NCBI RefSeq assembly: GCF_000720765.1
Contig: NZ_JODC01000017.1
Location: 1 to 64,000, forward strand
Source of the DNA: Streptomyces sp. NRRL S-646
GTDB taxonomy: Bacteria > Actinomycetota > Actinomycetes > Streptomycetales > Streptomycetaceae
Length of the DNA stretch: 64,000 bases
Direction of reading: 5' to 3'
In this document: in pieces, positions 51,546 through 60,297 of the stretch
Layout: every line of letters starts with the position of its first letter
How positions within the stretch are numbered: position 1 is the stretch's first letter
Translations under genes and position numbers: made by a program
Notes under the pieces: model-generated
What the model saw: only the letters and a program-made list of their open reading frames with translations
What the model was told of the DNA's origin: nothing
Database searches by the model: none

Positions 51546-52660
51546 GCGAAACGCTCGGCGGTCGCCTGGCCGTCACCCTTGGCGTCGGTCGAGGTGACCG
51601 AGTAGACCAGGGTGCGGGACAGGTCGGGGGTGGCGGCGATCACCGTGGCGTAGCCGGGCCGCGAGCCGGTCTTGCCCCAGATCACCTTGCCGTTCAGCTC
51701 GAACCGCTCCAGCGCCGCCGCGTACCGTGCGCCGGGCACGTCGGGAAGCGTGAACATCTCCCTCAGCTGCGGCTCGGGCACGACCCGGCCGCGGAACAGC
51801 CCCACCAGCAGTCGCTGCAGGTCGGCGGTGGTGGAGATCAGGTCGCCTGCCGCCCGGCGGTCGGACATGTTCCAGTCGGTAACGTCCACCAGCCTGCCGT
51901 CGATCCAGTCGTATCCGCGGTTGTGCGGACCGTGGAGGCGGGGGTCGGCGCCCATGGGGAACGAGCTGTCCCGCATGCCGAGCGGCCGGAAGATCCGTAC
52001 CTCGGCCTGGTGTGCGTACGAGTCGCCGGTCACCTTCTCGATCAGCATGCCGAGGACCGTGTAGTGGATGTTGTCGTAGTCCTGCCGTGTGCCGGGCGCG
52101 TACGCCGGGCCCTTGGCGACGGAGGCCGCCACGACCTGCCGCGGGGTCAGCGTCTCGAAACGGTGCGGATACCCGTCCTCGACCGTGTCCCCGAGGGACG
52201 CGCCCGACTGCAGACCGCTGGTGTAGTTCAGCAACTCCCGTACGGTGACGGGCTCGAACTCCTTGGTGAGCAGGCCGGGCAGATACTGCTGCACGGTGCC
52301 GTCCAGGTCGATACGGCCCTCGGCCGCCAGCTGCAGCACGACCGCCGCGGTGACCACCTTCGTCACCGAACCGGCCCGGAAGCGTCCGTTCTCCAGCGCC
52401 GGCGCCCCGGTCCGGACGTCCCGCACTCCGGCCGTCCCGTGCCACGTCCCGTTGCCGCCGACACGGATGGCTGCGGAAGTCGCGTCCGTGTCGGGGAGAC
52501 CCGCGATGGCGGCACGCAGGGCGTCGGTGTCGGGGCCGGTGGCGGCGGGGGCGGACACTGCGGCGGTCGCGGCGAACGCGAACGCGGGCGCGGTCAGCGG
52601 ACCGGCGGTCAGGGCGAGGACGAGGGAGGCGGCGAGGATCGTCGAGGTGCGGGCGCGCAT
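51524..52660 (-). CDS. D-alanyl-D-alanine carboxypeptidase-like serine hydrolase
   Basis: A 378-aa exported enzyme of the DD-peptidase/beta-lactamase fold. Signal peptide to about residue 38, SxxK motif SVTK near 100, YxN in DYDNIHY and the third motif KTG in GKTGSRPG. It resembles the Streptomyces R61 DD-peptidase. It trims peptidoglycan stem peptides outside the cell. ATG 52660 has AGGAG six bases upstream. The 3' end overlaps the converging membrane-protein gene by 22 bases. Confidence 0.9.
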   Translation of the reverse strand: MRARTSTILAASLVLALTAGPLTAPAFAFAATAAVSAPAATGPDTDALRAAIAGLPDTDATSAAIRVGGNGTWHGTAGVRDVRTGAPALENGRFRAGSVTKVVTAAVVLQLAAEGRIDLDGTVQQYLPGLLTKEFEPVTVRELLNYTSGLQSGASLGDTVEDGYPHRFETLTPRQVVAASVAKGPAYAPGTRQDYDNIHYTVLGMLIEKVTGDSYAHQAEVRIFRPLGMRDSSFPMGADPRLHGPHNRGYDWIDGRLVDVTDWNMSDRRAAGDLISTTADLQRLLVGLFRGRVVPEPQLREMFTLPDVPGARYAAALERFELNGKVIWGKTGSRPGYATVIAATPDLSRTLVYSVTSTDAKGDGQATAERFAYPAFNR

Positions 52661-53035
52661 GGGCTGCTCCTGAGGGCTCGGTGGCAGGGGGTCGTGGATC
52701 ATCCTCGGGGCGCGGGAGGTGGTGCGGATCGTCGGTGGGGAGGGCATGGATCCCTGACCGGTCCCGGAGCAAGTCCCTTACGGTGTGCGGGCGTTGTGGG
52801 GGATCGCCCCTACGGGCACGGACCGTCACCGGCCGTCGGCCGCGGCTCGCCGAAAAAGTGTTATCCCGCCCGTCTCCACCACGTCTCCCCTCGCGTCCCC
52901 CATTCCCCTCACACCCGGGAGCCCCCACATGCCCCGCCCGCACCCGGCGCCCACCGTGATCCCCGACATAGCCACCACCCCCGGTTCGGCTGAGAAGGTG
53001 CGGTCGAACGGCATATGACCCGGGAGAGGACGCAC
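52661..53035. other. Divergent promoter region
   Basis: About 375 bases between the carboxypeptidase and the sigma-fusion gene. It contains a relatively AT-rich stretch (GAAAAAGTGTTATC near 52852-52865) likely to belong to a promoter. No gene is supported. Confidence 0.4.
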
Positions 53036-54709
53036 GTGGACGAGAGGGCCGGGCATCAGTGGCGCTCCACCATCGCGGCAGCACAGGCCGGTGACCGGCA
53101 GGCGCTGGACGACCTCGTCGCGGGCTGGCTGCCGCTGGTCTACAACGTCGTCGGCCGTGCCCTCAACGGCCACGCCGACGTCGACGACGTCGTCCAGGAG
53201 ACCATGCTGCGCGCCGTCGGCAACCTCGGCTCGCTCCGCGACCCGGACAGCTTCCGGTCCTGGCTGATGGCGATCGCCATGCGGCAGATACGGGACCGGG
53301 CGCGCCGGAAGTCCCCGCAGCAACTGGACGAGAGTGCCGCCCGGGAGGCCACCGACTTCGCCGAACTCACCGTGCTGCGGCTGCAGTTGGAGGGTCAGCG
53401 GCGCGAGGTCGCGGAGGCGGTGCGCTGGCTGGACGACGAGGACCGGCAGCTGCTGTCGCTGTGGTGGCTGGAGGTCGCGGGCGAGCTGACCCGGCGCGAA
53501 CTGGCCGCCGCCGTCGGCATCAGCCGGCAGCACGCCGCCGTACGCGTCCAGCGGATGAAGGAGCGCCTGGAGACCTCGCGTGGGATCGTGCGCGCACTGG
53601 ACGGGGCCTGCCCCGAACTGCGTGAAGTGACCGGCCGCTGGGACGGGCGCCCCGACTCGGTCTGGCGCAAGCGGCTGGCCCGGCACATCAGGGGCTGCGG
53701 CTACTGCGGTGACGCGCGCGAGTCGGTCGTACCGGCGGAAAGACTCCTGGTCGGCATCGCGCTGGTCCCGCTCCCAGTCGGCTTCACGCTCTCCCTGGCC
53801 CTCGGCGGCAAGACGGCCGCGGCCGCCACCTCCGTCGGCTGGTCCGCCAAGGTGCTCGGCGTCCTGACCAAGCCCGCCGTCGCCGTCACGGCGAGCGCGA
53901 CCATCGTCGCGGGCGGCGCCTACGTCGTCACACAGACCCCGCCCAGCCCGCCGCCGCGCGCCTCCAGCACCCCCACGGCGTCGAGCACCCACCGCCCGCC
54001 GCCCCCGTCCGCCCCGCCCACACCCTCCCCGTCCCCCTCGGCGACGAAGAAGCAGCAGAAGCCGAAAAAGCAGAAGACCGAGCTCTACGGCAATGTCGTC
54101 GACGCCGTCGACAAGGCGCCCGCCCCGGACACCCGGCCCGCCGCCCTTCCGCACCGGCCCGCGTCCGGCATCACCAGCACCGGCGGCGCGCACGCCCAGC
54201 TGAACCACCGCGGCGACAACGTGACACTCACCGGCCAGGGCTATGTCCAGGTCCGCTGGCAGATCGCGCCGCAGTACCGGCCCGGCGGCCTGGTCCCGCC
54301 GAGCTGGACCGGCCTCAAGGGCAAGCTCTTCCACGTGGCCTCGGGCGGCGGCCGCCGCATGGACGACCGCGTCAGCAGCACCGACCCCACGGCCACCGGC
54401 ATGGGCAGCAAGGCGACCGGCTTCGACGTCCTGCCGCCCGGCACCCAGCAGATGTGGCAGAACGAGTACTTCTACGTGGACGGCAGCGTCACCCTCACCG
54501 TGAACGAGAGCGGCGCCGACTACAACCTGTACGTCTCCCCGACCACCTGGGACGCGGCGGAGCAGGACATCACGACCGGCCCCGCCCAGGGCGTGACCCG
54601 CTACGGCCTGGTCCGCGACACCGGCAGGGACGACACCCCGGTCCCGCAGTACGTCACCCGCGCGACCCTGTCCGATCCGGCGACGGTGGCCCAGCGCTCA
54701 CGGGTGTAG
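53036..54709 (+). CDS. ECF sigma factor fused to membrane-anchored exported domain
   Basis: A 557-aa protein. Region 2 covers about residues 8-95 (YNVVGRALNGHADVDDVVQE, FRSWLMAIAMRQIRDRARR) and region 4 about 120-190 (RRELAAAVGISRQHAAVRVQR). A zinc-finger-like ARHIRGCGYCGDA follows near 218, like ZAS anti-sigma domains. A membrane segment near 270-295 then leads to a Pro/Lys linker and a roughly 200-residue outer domain of unknown fold (LNHRGDNVTLTGQGYVQVRW onward). GTG 53036 is chosen for the GAGAGGA upstream; ATG 53015 is an alternative. Sigma and its restraint appear joined in one chain. Confidence 0.82.
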   Translation: MDERAGHQWRSTIAAAQAGDRQALDDLVAGWLPLVYNVVGRALNGHADVDDVVQETMLRAVGNLGSLRDPDSFRSWLMAIAMRQIRDRARRKSPQQLDESAAREATDFAELTVLRLQLEGQRREVAEAVRWLDDEDRQLLSLWWLEVAGELTRRELAAAVGISRQHAAVRVQRMKERLETSRGIVRALDGACPELREVTGRWDGRPDSVWRKRLARHIRGCGYCGDARESVVPAERLLVGIALVPLPVGFTLSLALGGKTAAAATSVGWSAKVLGVLTKPAVAVTASATIVAGGAYVVTQTPPSPPPRASSTPTASSTHRPPPPSAPPTPSPSPSATKKQQKPKKQKTELYGNVVDAVDKAPAPDTRPAALPHRPASGITSTGGAHAQLNHRGDNVTLTGQGYVQVRWQIAPQYRPGGLVPPSWTGLKGKLFHVASGGGRRMDDRVSSTDPTATGMGSKATGFDVLPPGTQQMWQNEYFYVDGSVTLTVNESGADYNLYVSPTTWDAAEQDITTGPAQGVTRYGLVRDTGRDDTPVPQYVTRATLSDPATVAQRSRV

Positions 54710-54713
54710 CCGG

Positions 54714-55400
54714 TCAGCCGCCGCCCCGGAGGGCGCAGAGGACGTCGACGCGGTTGGTCGTGATCGAGTCGACGCCGAGTCCGATGAGGCGGCGCATGGA
54801 ACGCCGGGTGTCCGGGGTCCAGACGGACAACAGGTACCCGTCGTGGTGGACGCGGGCGGCCAGGTCGCGGTCCACCAGCGAGAAGCGGTAGTTGAGCCAG
54901 CGCGGCTTCACCGCCGCGAGCAGCGCGGGGCGCGGCGGCGCGAGGCTGGTGCAGGTCAGGGCGATCTCGGCGGACGTGTCGGCGGCGCGGACGGCGAGCA
55001 TGGCGGTGGCGTCGGCGGTGTAGTAGACACGGTCGGCCGCCCCCGCCTCCCGTACCGTGTCCACGACGCGGCGCGCCGCCCGCACGTCCCGCATCCCCGG
55101 CAGGTCCAGCATCAGCCGGGTGCCGTCGGTGGCGGCCAGCGCCTGAGCGAGCGTCGGCACCCCGCCGTCCGTGAGACCGCGCACCTCGGCCGCGGACAGC
55201 GAGCGGATCGGCCGCTCGTGCTCCCACATCCGTTTCAGCGTCTCGTCGTGCAGCAGCACGGGGACGCCGTCCTTGGTGAGCCGTACGTCGATCTCGACCG
55301 CGTCCGCGCCCCGTCGGAGCGCGGAACGCAGCGAGTCGATCGTGTTCTCGCGGACGCGGTAGGGGTCGCCGCGATGGGCCACGGCGGTCACGTTCTGCAT
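54714..55400 (-). CDS. Glycerophosphodiester phosphodiesterase
   Basis: A 228-aa GDPD-type TIM barrel. The catalytic set is visible as AHRGDP near residue 8, RENTIDSL, EIDVRLTKDG and VLLHDETL. No signal peptide, so cytoplasmic. It releases glycerol 3-phosphate from deacylated lipids. Its stop is close to that of the converging sigma-fusion gene. Shorter than many homologues but all motifs are present. Confidence 0.9.
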   Translation of the reverse strand: MQNVTAVAHRGDPYRVRENTIDSLRSALRRGADAVEIDVRLTKDGVPVLLHDETLKRMWEHERPIRSLSAAEVRGLTDGGVPTLAQALAATDGTRLMLDLPGMRDVRAARRVVDTVREAGAADRVYYTADATAMLAVRAADTSAEIALTCTSLAPPRPALLAAVKPRWLNYRFSLVDRDLAARVHHDGYLLSVWTPDTRRSMRRLIGLGVDSITTNRVDVLCALRGGG

Positions 55401-55434
55401 GGCCCCATTGTGAAGGGCGTCCTGCTGCGTGGCG

Positions 55435-56499
55435 TCAGGGGGCGAGCCACGCCGAGGTGTAGGAGTCGATCTCGTCCCGGATCCCGGCCTTGCCGGGCTC
55501 GTCGAGGAAGGAGGCGTCGACGGCGCTCTTGGCGAGCGCGGCGAGCCCCTGCGCGTCGAGGTTCAACAGGCGCGCGGCGACGGCGTACTCGTTGTTGAGA
55601 TCGGTACCGAACATCGGCGGATCGTCGGAGTTGATCGTGACGACGATCCCGGCCTTCACGAACTCCCTGATCGGGTGCTCGTCGAGGCTGCGGACCGCGC
55701 GCGTGGCGATGTTGGAGGTCGGGCAGACCTCCAGCGGGATCCGGTGCTCGGCGAGGTGCGCAAGGAGCTTCGGGTCCTGGAAGGAGTGGGTGCCGTGGCC
55801 GATGCGCTCGGCCCGCAGATGGGTGAGCGCGTCCCACACCGTCTCCGGGCCGGTGGTCTCGCCCGCGTGCGGCACGGAGCGCAGCCCCGCCGCGATCGCC
55901 CGGTCGAAATACGGCTTGAACTGCGGCCGCGGCACCCCGATCTCGGGCCCGCCGAGCCCGAACGACACCAGCCCCTCGGGCCGCAGCCGGTCGTCGGTGG
56001 CGAGCCGCGTCGTCTCCTCGGCGGCCTCGAGACCTGCCTCGCCGGGGATGTCGAAGCACCAGCGCAGCACCGTCCCGAACTCGGCCTCGGCCGCCTTCCG
56101 CGCGTCCTCGATGGCGTCCATGAAGGCGCGCTCGTCGATGTTGCGGCGGGTCGAGGACCACGGGGTGACGGTCAGCTCGGCGTAGCGCACCTGCTGCCGG
56201 GCCAGATCCCGGGCCACCTCGTACGTCAGCAGCCGCACGTCCTCCGGGGTGCGGATGAGGTCCACGACGGACAGGTACACCTCGATGAAGTGGGCGAAGT
56301 CCGTGAAGGTGAAGTAGTCGACCAGGGCCTCGGGGTCGGTGGGCACCTTGGAGTCGGGGTGCCGGGCGGCGAGTTCCGCGACGATCCGGGGGGAGGCGGA
56401 GCCGACGTGGTGCACATGCAGTTCGGCCTTGGGCAGTCCGGCGATGAAGGTGTGCAGGTCGCGCGGCGCGGCGGCGAAAGCGCCCAGGTGCTGGGTCAA
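55435..56499 (-). CDS. Adenosine/aminodeoxyfutalosine deaminase
   Basis: A 354-aa metal-dependent deaminase. Zinc ligands come from the HVH of ELHVHHVGSASP at the N-terminus, the later HAGE (with general-acid glutamate) and TINSDDPPMF. In Streptomyces, proteins with the HVHHVGSASP form include the aminodeoxyfutalosine deaminase of the futalosine menaquinone pathway; a plain adenosine deaminase is the alternative. The start is TTG 56499, with GGAGG upstream. Cytoplasmic and likely housekeeping. Confidence 0.85.
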   Translation of the reverse strand: MTQHLGAFAAAPRDLHTFIAGLPKAELHVHHVGSASPRIVAELAARHPDSKVPTDPEALVDYFTFTDFAHFIEVYLSVVDLIRTPEDVRLLTYEVARDLARQQVRYAELTVTPWSSTRRNIDERAFMDAIEDARKAAEAEFGTVLRWCFDIPGEAGLEAAEETTRLATDDRLRPEGLVSFGLGGPEIGVPRPQFKPYFDRAIAAGLRSVPHAGETTGPETVWDALTHLRAERIGHGTHSFQDPKLLAHLAEHRIPLEVCPTSNIATRAVRSLDEHPIREFVKAGIVVTINSDDPPMFGTDLNNEYAVAARLLNLDAQGLAALAKSAVDASFLDEPGKAGIRDEIDSYTSAWLAP

Positions 56500-56702
56500 G
56501 GGTTCCTCCCCGGAACGGCGCCCCGGGGCGGCTGGGCCGGGCGGGACGCGGGTGATCGGCTGATCGGTGGGTCGGGATCATCGTAGGCCGGGGCCCGGGG
56601 CGGCGGTGCTGCCGGAGTGGGAACTGCTGACCGACCGGGCGGCGGGACAGCCGGGACAAGGCTTATACGATGGCGTGACGATCGACTGAGGGGGACGGGG
56701 AC

Positions 56703-57461
56703 GTGGCGGACCAGACACAACCGCGCGGGGGCGCAGGAGAAGACCACGACCCGTGGGCACCGCCCGAGCGCAGGACCTCGCTGGAGAAGGGCGGGCAGCC
56801 GGCCGCGGCCGGGCAGCAGCCTCTCCCGCAGGACCAGCGGCCCGCGCCCCAGCAGCCTTCGGTGCAGCCGCCTCCGGTGCACGACCAGGCCACGGTGACA
56901 TCCCTGCCGGGCGAGGGCTTCGCCCCGCCCGGATTCGGCGCCCCCGGCTACGCCCCGCCCGGCGCGCCCCCCGCCCCCGACGGCTGGTCCGAGTCCGCCG
57001 TACCGCCCCCGCCGACAGCGCCCACCGGCCCCGGCATCGGCCCGCACGGCCCGGCGGCACCGGGCGGATACGGCTACCCCGCCTACCCGCAGGGCTACGG
57101 CTGGCCCGGTATGCAGCCGTTCCCGCAGAACGGCATGGGCACCGCGGCGATGGTGCTGGGCATCCTGTCCTGCTGCATGTTCTGCATCTACGGCGTCGTC
57201 TCCGTCGTCCTCGGTGTCCTCGCGGTCGTCTTCGGTGTCAAGGGGAAGCAGCGGGCGGACCGCGGCGAGGCCAACAACCGCGGTCAGGCCCAGGCGGGCT
57301 TCATCACGGGCATCGTCGGGATCGTCCTCGGCATCGCCACGATCGTCGTGATGGTCATCGCGATCGTGGCCGCCGTGCACGACGAGAGGAACAGGGTGGA
57401 CGACGGCCCCTCCTACGACTCCGCCCCCAGGGCGACGGCACCGCTGGTGGCCGGCGGCTGA
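56703..57461 (+). CDS. DUF4190-like membrane protein
   Basis: A 252-aa protein. A long Pro/Gln/Gly-rich cytoplasmic N-terminus (PPGFGAPGYAPPGAPP, GGYGYPAYPQGYG) is followed by two membrane segments: MVLGILSCCMFCIYGVVSVV with the loop GVKGKQRADRGEANNRGQA, then FITGIVGIVLGIATIVVMVI. This loop and hairpin are the DUF4190 form. Start GTG 56703. Function unknown; such proteins are widespread in actinobacteria. Confidence 0.82.
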   Translation: MADQTQPRGGAGEDHDPWAPPERRTSLEKGGQPAAAGQQPLPQDQRPAPQQPSVQPPPVHDQATVTSLPGEGFAPPGFGAPGYAPPGAPPAPDGWSESAVPPPPTAPTGPGIGPHGPAAPGGYGYPAYPQGYGWPGMQPFPQNGMGTAAMVLGILSCCMFCIYGVVSVVLGVLAVVFGVKGKQRADRGEANNRGQAQAGFITGIVGIVLGIATIVVMVIAIVAAVHDERNRVDDGPSYDSAPRATAPLVAGG

Positions 57462-57892
57462 GGCCGGCCACCCACCCCGGCTCGTCCCGCCTGCCTCGCC
57501 TGGTCGCCCATCTGCCTCGCCCGCGGCTTCGCCCGGCGGCTTCGCCCGGTCGTCCGGCCTGGCTCGTCTCGTCCGGTCGCCTGCCCGTCTCGTCCGGTCG
57601 CCCGGCCGCCTGTCTCGCCCCGCCGCCCGTCTCGTCCGGTCGTCCGGCCTGTCTTGCCCGGCCCGCCTGCCCGTCTCGTCCGGTCGCCCGGTCGTCCGGC
57701 CGCGCGTCTCGTCCCGCCGCCCGTCTCGTCCGGCCGCCTCGTCCGGTCGTCCGGCCTGTCTCGCCCGCCCGGGCCGCCCGCTCGCCTCGCCCGCTCGCCT
57801 CGCCCGCCCGCCTCGTCCGCCCGCCTCGTCCGCCCGCCTCGTCCGGTCGTCCGGCCCGCCTCACCCGCCCCGCGTCGCAGGGGCGGGCCCGC
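57462..57892. repeat. C/T-rich tandem repeat, 352 bases without A
   Basis: Between two converging genes lies a low-complexity block. The 15-mer CGTCTCGTCCGGTCG occurs exactly at 57565, 57586, 57628 and 57672, with spacings of 21, 42 and 44. A shorter unit, CCTCGTCCGCCCG, repeats three times near 57811-57850. From 57511 to 57862 the plus strand contains no A at all. The open frames across it are artefacts of the repeat. Confidence 0.85.
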
Positions 57893-58498
57893 TCACTCCT
57901 CCCGCAACCGCTCCCGGGCCTCCATCAGCGCGAAGCCCAGCAGATTCGGCCCCCGCCAGCGCTCCGGATCGGCCGCGGCCTCGTCGTCCGACGCAAGGCC
58001 GATGCCCCACACCCGGTCCACGGGGCTCGCCTCGACCAGCACCCGATCCCCGGTGTTCACCAGGAACTCCCGCAGATCCCCGTGCGCGGCGAACTTGTGG
58101 ACGCTGCCCTCGATCACGATCCCGAAGCGCTCGCGCTCCCATATCGCCTCGTCGAAGCCGCGCACGAGCCGTCCCGCCTTCTTGGCCTGGGACGGATGCG
58201 CCGCGGCCAGCACCCGCCGCTCCGCCTCCGCGTCGTCGAAAAGCCGCGCCTTGGCCGCCATCATCCAGTGCTCGGCGGTCGCGTAGGCCACCCCGTCCAC
58301 CGTGAACGGCGACGGCCACCACTGGCTCAGACAGCTCGGACCCACCCGGCCGTCCGCCCGCGCCCGGTGACCCCAAAAGTGCAGGTACTTGACCCGGACT
58401 CCGGCGTTGACCGCCCTGACCAGAGCCTCCCGGGAGTCGATCCTCCCCGTGATCTCCTGCTCCGGCTGCTCCGTGAACTCCCCCGTGATCTTTTCCAT
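57893..58498 (-). CDS. NADAR family protein (DUF1768)
   Basis: A 201-aa NADAR/YbiA-like protein. YLHFWGHRARADGRVG, CLSQWWPSPFTVDGVAYATAEHWMM, AGRLVRGFD and WRGPNLLGFALMEAR are diagnostic. The family removes riboflavin intermediates or ADP-ribose from N-glycosidic links. ATG 58498 is chosen; GTG 58528 with a G-rich upstream stretch is possible. Cytoplasmic. Converges on the A-free repeat. Confidence 0.87.
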   Translation of the reverse strand: MEKITGEFTEQPEQEITGRIDSREALVRAVNAGVRVKYLHFWGHRARADGRVGPSCLSQWWPSPFTVDGVAYATAEHWMMAAKARLFDDAEAERRVLAAAHPSQAKKAGRLVRGFDEAIWERERFGIVIEGSVHKFAAHGDLREFLVNTGDRVLVEASPVDRVWGIGLASDDEAAADPERWRGPNLLGFALMEARERLREE

Positions 58499-58710
58499 GC
58501 ATGCGAGTCTCGCAGCCACCACTGACACTCCGTCCCCCCTTTTCCGAGCTCACTCGACACCTGGTCGACAGATTCCGTCGCGTAACCGAAAGGCAACAAC
58601 GGAATCCCTTGTAGGAGTGCCATAGCTCTGTCAGGATCGGCACTCAAATCGAGCTGGAGCTACGCCACCCGCCCCCCGGAGCCCGCGGGGCGACGGCGGA
58701 GGAGAGCGAC

Positions 58711-60246
58711 ATGCAGAACCCGGGCACCGCCACCCCGGAACGATTCCCCGCACAGGACCGCTTCGCGGACGGCGCGCAGTTCATCGCGGGCCGCCTGACG
58801 AACGGCACCTCCGGCCGTACGCACGCGGTCGTCGACCCGGCGACGGGCGAGGAGGTGTACATCTACGAACTGGCCGGCGCCGACGACGTCGACGCTGCCG
58901 TGGCCGCCGCACGCGAGGCCTTCCCCGGCTGGGCCGCCGCCACCCCCGGCGAGCGTTCCGACGCCCTGCACCGCTTCGCCGCCGTGCTCGCCGACCGAGC
59001 CGAGGACTTCGCCCGCGCGGAGAGCCTGCAGTGCGGCAAGCCGCTGAAGCTGACGCGCGAGTTCGACGTTCCCGGCACCATCGACAACACCGCCTTCTTC
59101 GCGGGCGCCGCCCGGCATCTGCAGGGGCAGTCGGCCGGTGAGTACTCCGGGGACCACACCTCGTACGTACGCCGTGAACCCATTGGTGTCGTCGGGTCGA
59201 TCGCGCCCTGGAACTACCCCCTCCAGATGGCCGCCTGGAAGATCCTCCCGGCGATCGCCGCGGGCAACACGATCGTGCTGAAGCCCGCCGAACTGACCCC
59301 GCTCACCTCACTGCTGTTCGCGCAGGCCGCCACCGACGCCGGCATCCCGGACGGTGTCATCAACATCGTCACCGGTACCGGCAAGGAGGCGGGGGAGCGT
59401 CTGGTCGGCCATCCCGACGTGGGCATGACCTCCTTCACCGGCTCGACCGCCGTCGGCAAACGCGTGGCCGAGGTCGCCACCGCCACCGTCAAGCGCCTCC
59501 ATCTGGAGCTCGGCGGCAAAGCCCCCTTTGTCGTCTTCGACGACGCGGACCTGGAGGCCGCCGTCAACGGCGCGGTCGCGGGCGCGCTCATCAACACCGG
59601 GCAGGACTGCACGGCCGCCACGCGCGCGTACGTGCAGCGCCCGCTCTACGAGGCGTTCGTCGAGAAGACCGCCGCCCTCATGGAGACGGTCAGGCTGGGC
59701 GACCCCTTCGCCGCCGGCACCGACCTCGGGCCGCTCATCTCGCACGTCCAGCGCGACCGCGTCGCCGGTTTCGTCGACCGCGCGCGCTCCTACGCGCGCG
59801 TGGTGACCGGCGGCGAGGTCCCGAAGGGGGAGCTCGAGAACGGCGCCTACTACCGGCCCACCCTCGTCGCGGACGCCGCCCAGGACAGCGAGATCGTCCA
59901 GTCGGAGATCTTCGGACCGGTTCTGGTGGTCCTGCCCTTCGACAGCGACGACGAGGGAATCGGGCTCGCCAACGACACCCCGTACGGCCTCGCCGCCTCC
60001 GCCTGGAGCCGCGACGTCTACCGGGCGAACCGCGCCACCCGCGAGATCAAGGCGGGCTGCGTGTGGATCAACGACCACATCCCGATCATCAGTGAGATGC
60101 CGCACGGCGGCTACAAGGCGTCCGGCTTCGGCAAGGACATGTCCGCGTACTCCTTCGAGGAGTACACGCAGATCAAGCACGTCATGTTCGACAACACGGC
60201 GGTGGCCAGGAAGGACTGGCACCGCACCGTCTTCGGGGACCGCTAG
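58711..60246 (+). CDS. Gamma-aminobutyraldehyde dehydrogenase
   Basis: A 511-aa aldehyde dehydrogenase. APWNYPLQMAAWK, FTGSTAVGKRV, ELGGKAPFVVFDD with the general base, catalytic Cys in GQDCTAATR near residue 300, EIFGPVLVVLPF and the C-terminal GYKASGFGKDMS. Close to the aminobutyraldehyde dehydrogenases of putrescine breakdown (PatD/PuuC type). The polyamine importer directly downstream supports this. GGAGGAG precedes the ATG. Confidence 0.88.
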   Translation: MQNPGTATPERFPAQDRFADGAQFIAGRLTNGTSGRTHAVVDPATGEEVYIYELAGADDVDAAVAAAREAFPGWAAATPGERSDALHRFAAVLADRAEDFARAESLQCGKPLKLTREFDVPGTIDNTAFFAGAARHLQGQSAGEYSGDHTSYVRREPIGVVGSIAPWNYPLQMAAWKILPAIAAGNTIVLKPAELTPLTSLLFAQAATDAGIPDGVINIVTGTGKEAGERLVGHPDVGMTSFTGSTAVGKRVAEVATATVKRLHLELGGKAPFVVFDDADLEAAVNGAVAGALINTGQDCTAATRAYVQRPLYEAFVEKTAALMETVRLGDPFAAGTDLGPLISHVQRDRVAGFVDRARSYARVVTGGEVPKGELENGAYYRPTLVADAAQDSEIVQSEIFGPVLVVLPFDSDDEGIGLANDTPYGLAASAWSRDVYRANRATREIKAGCVWINDHIPIISEMPHGGYKASGFGKDMSAYSFEEYTQIKHVMFDNTAVARKDWHRTVFGDR

Positions 60247-60297
60247 CCGAACCGGCCGCACGACCGGCGGCCACACTGCCGAAAGGGCACCACGCGC

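Noticed and set aside
57462..57892. CRISPR array
   Set aside because: Repeats are degenerate, spacing is irregular, there are no unique spacers of constant length and no cas genes nearby.
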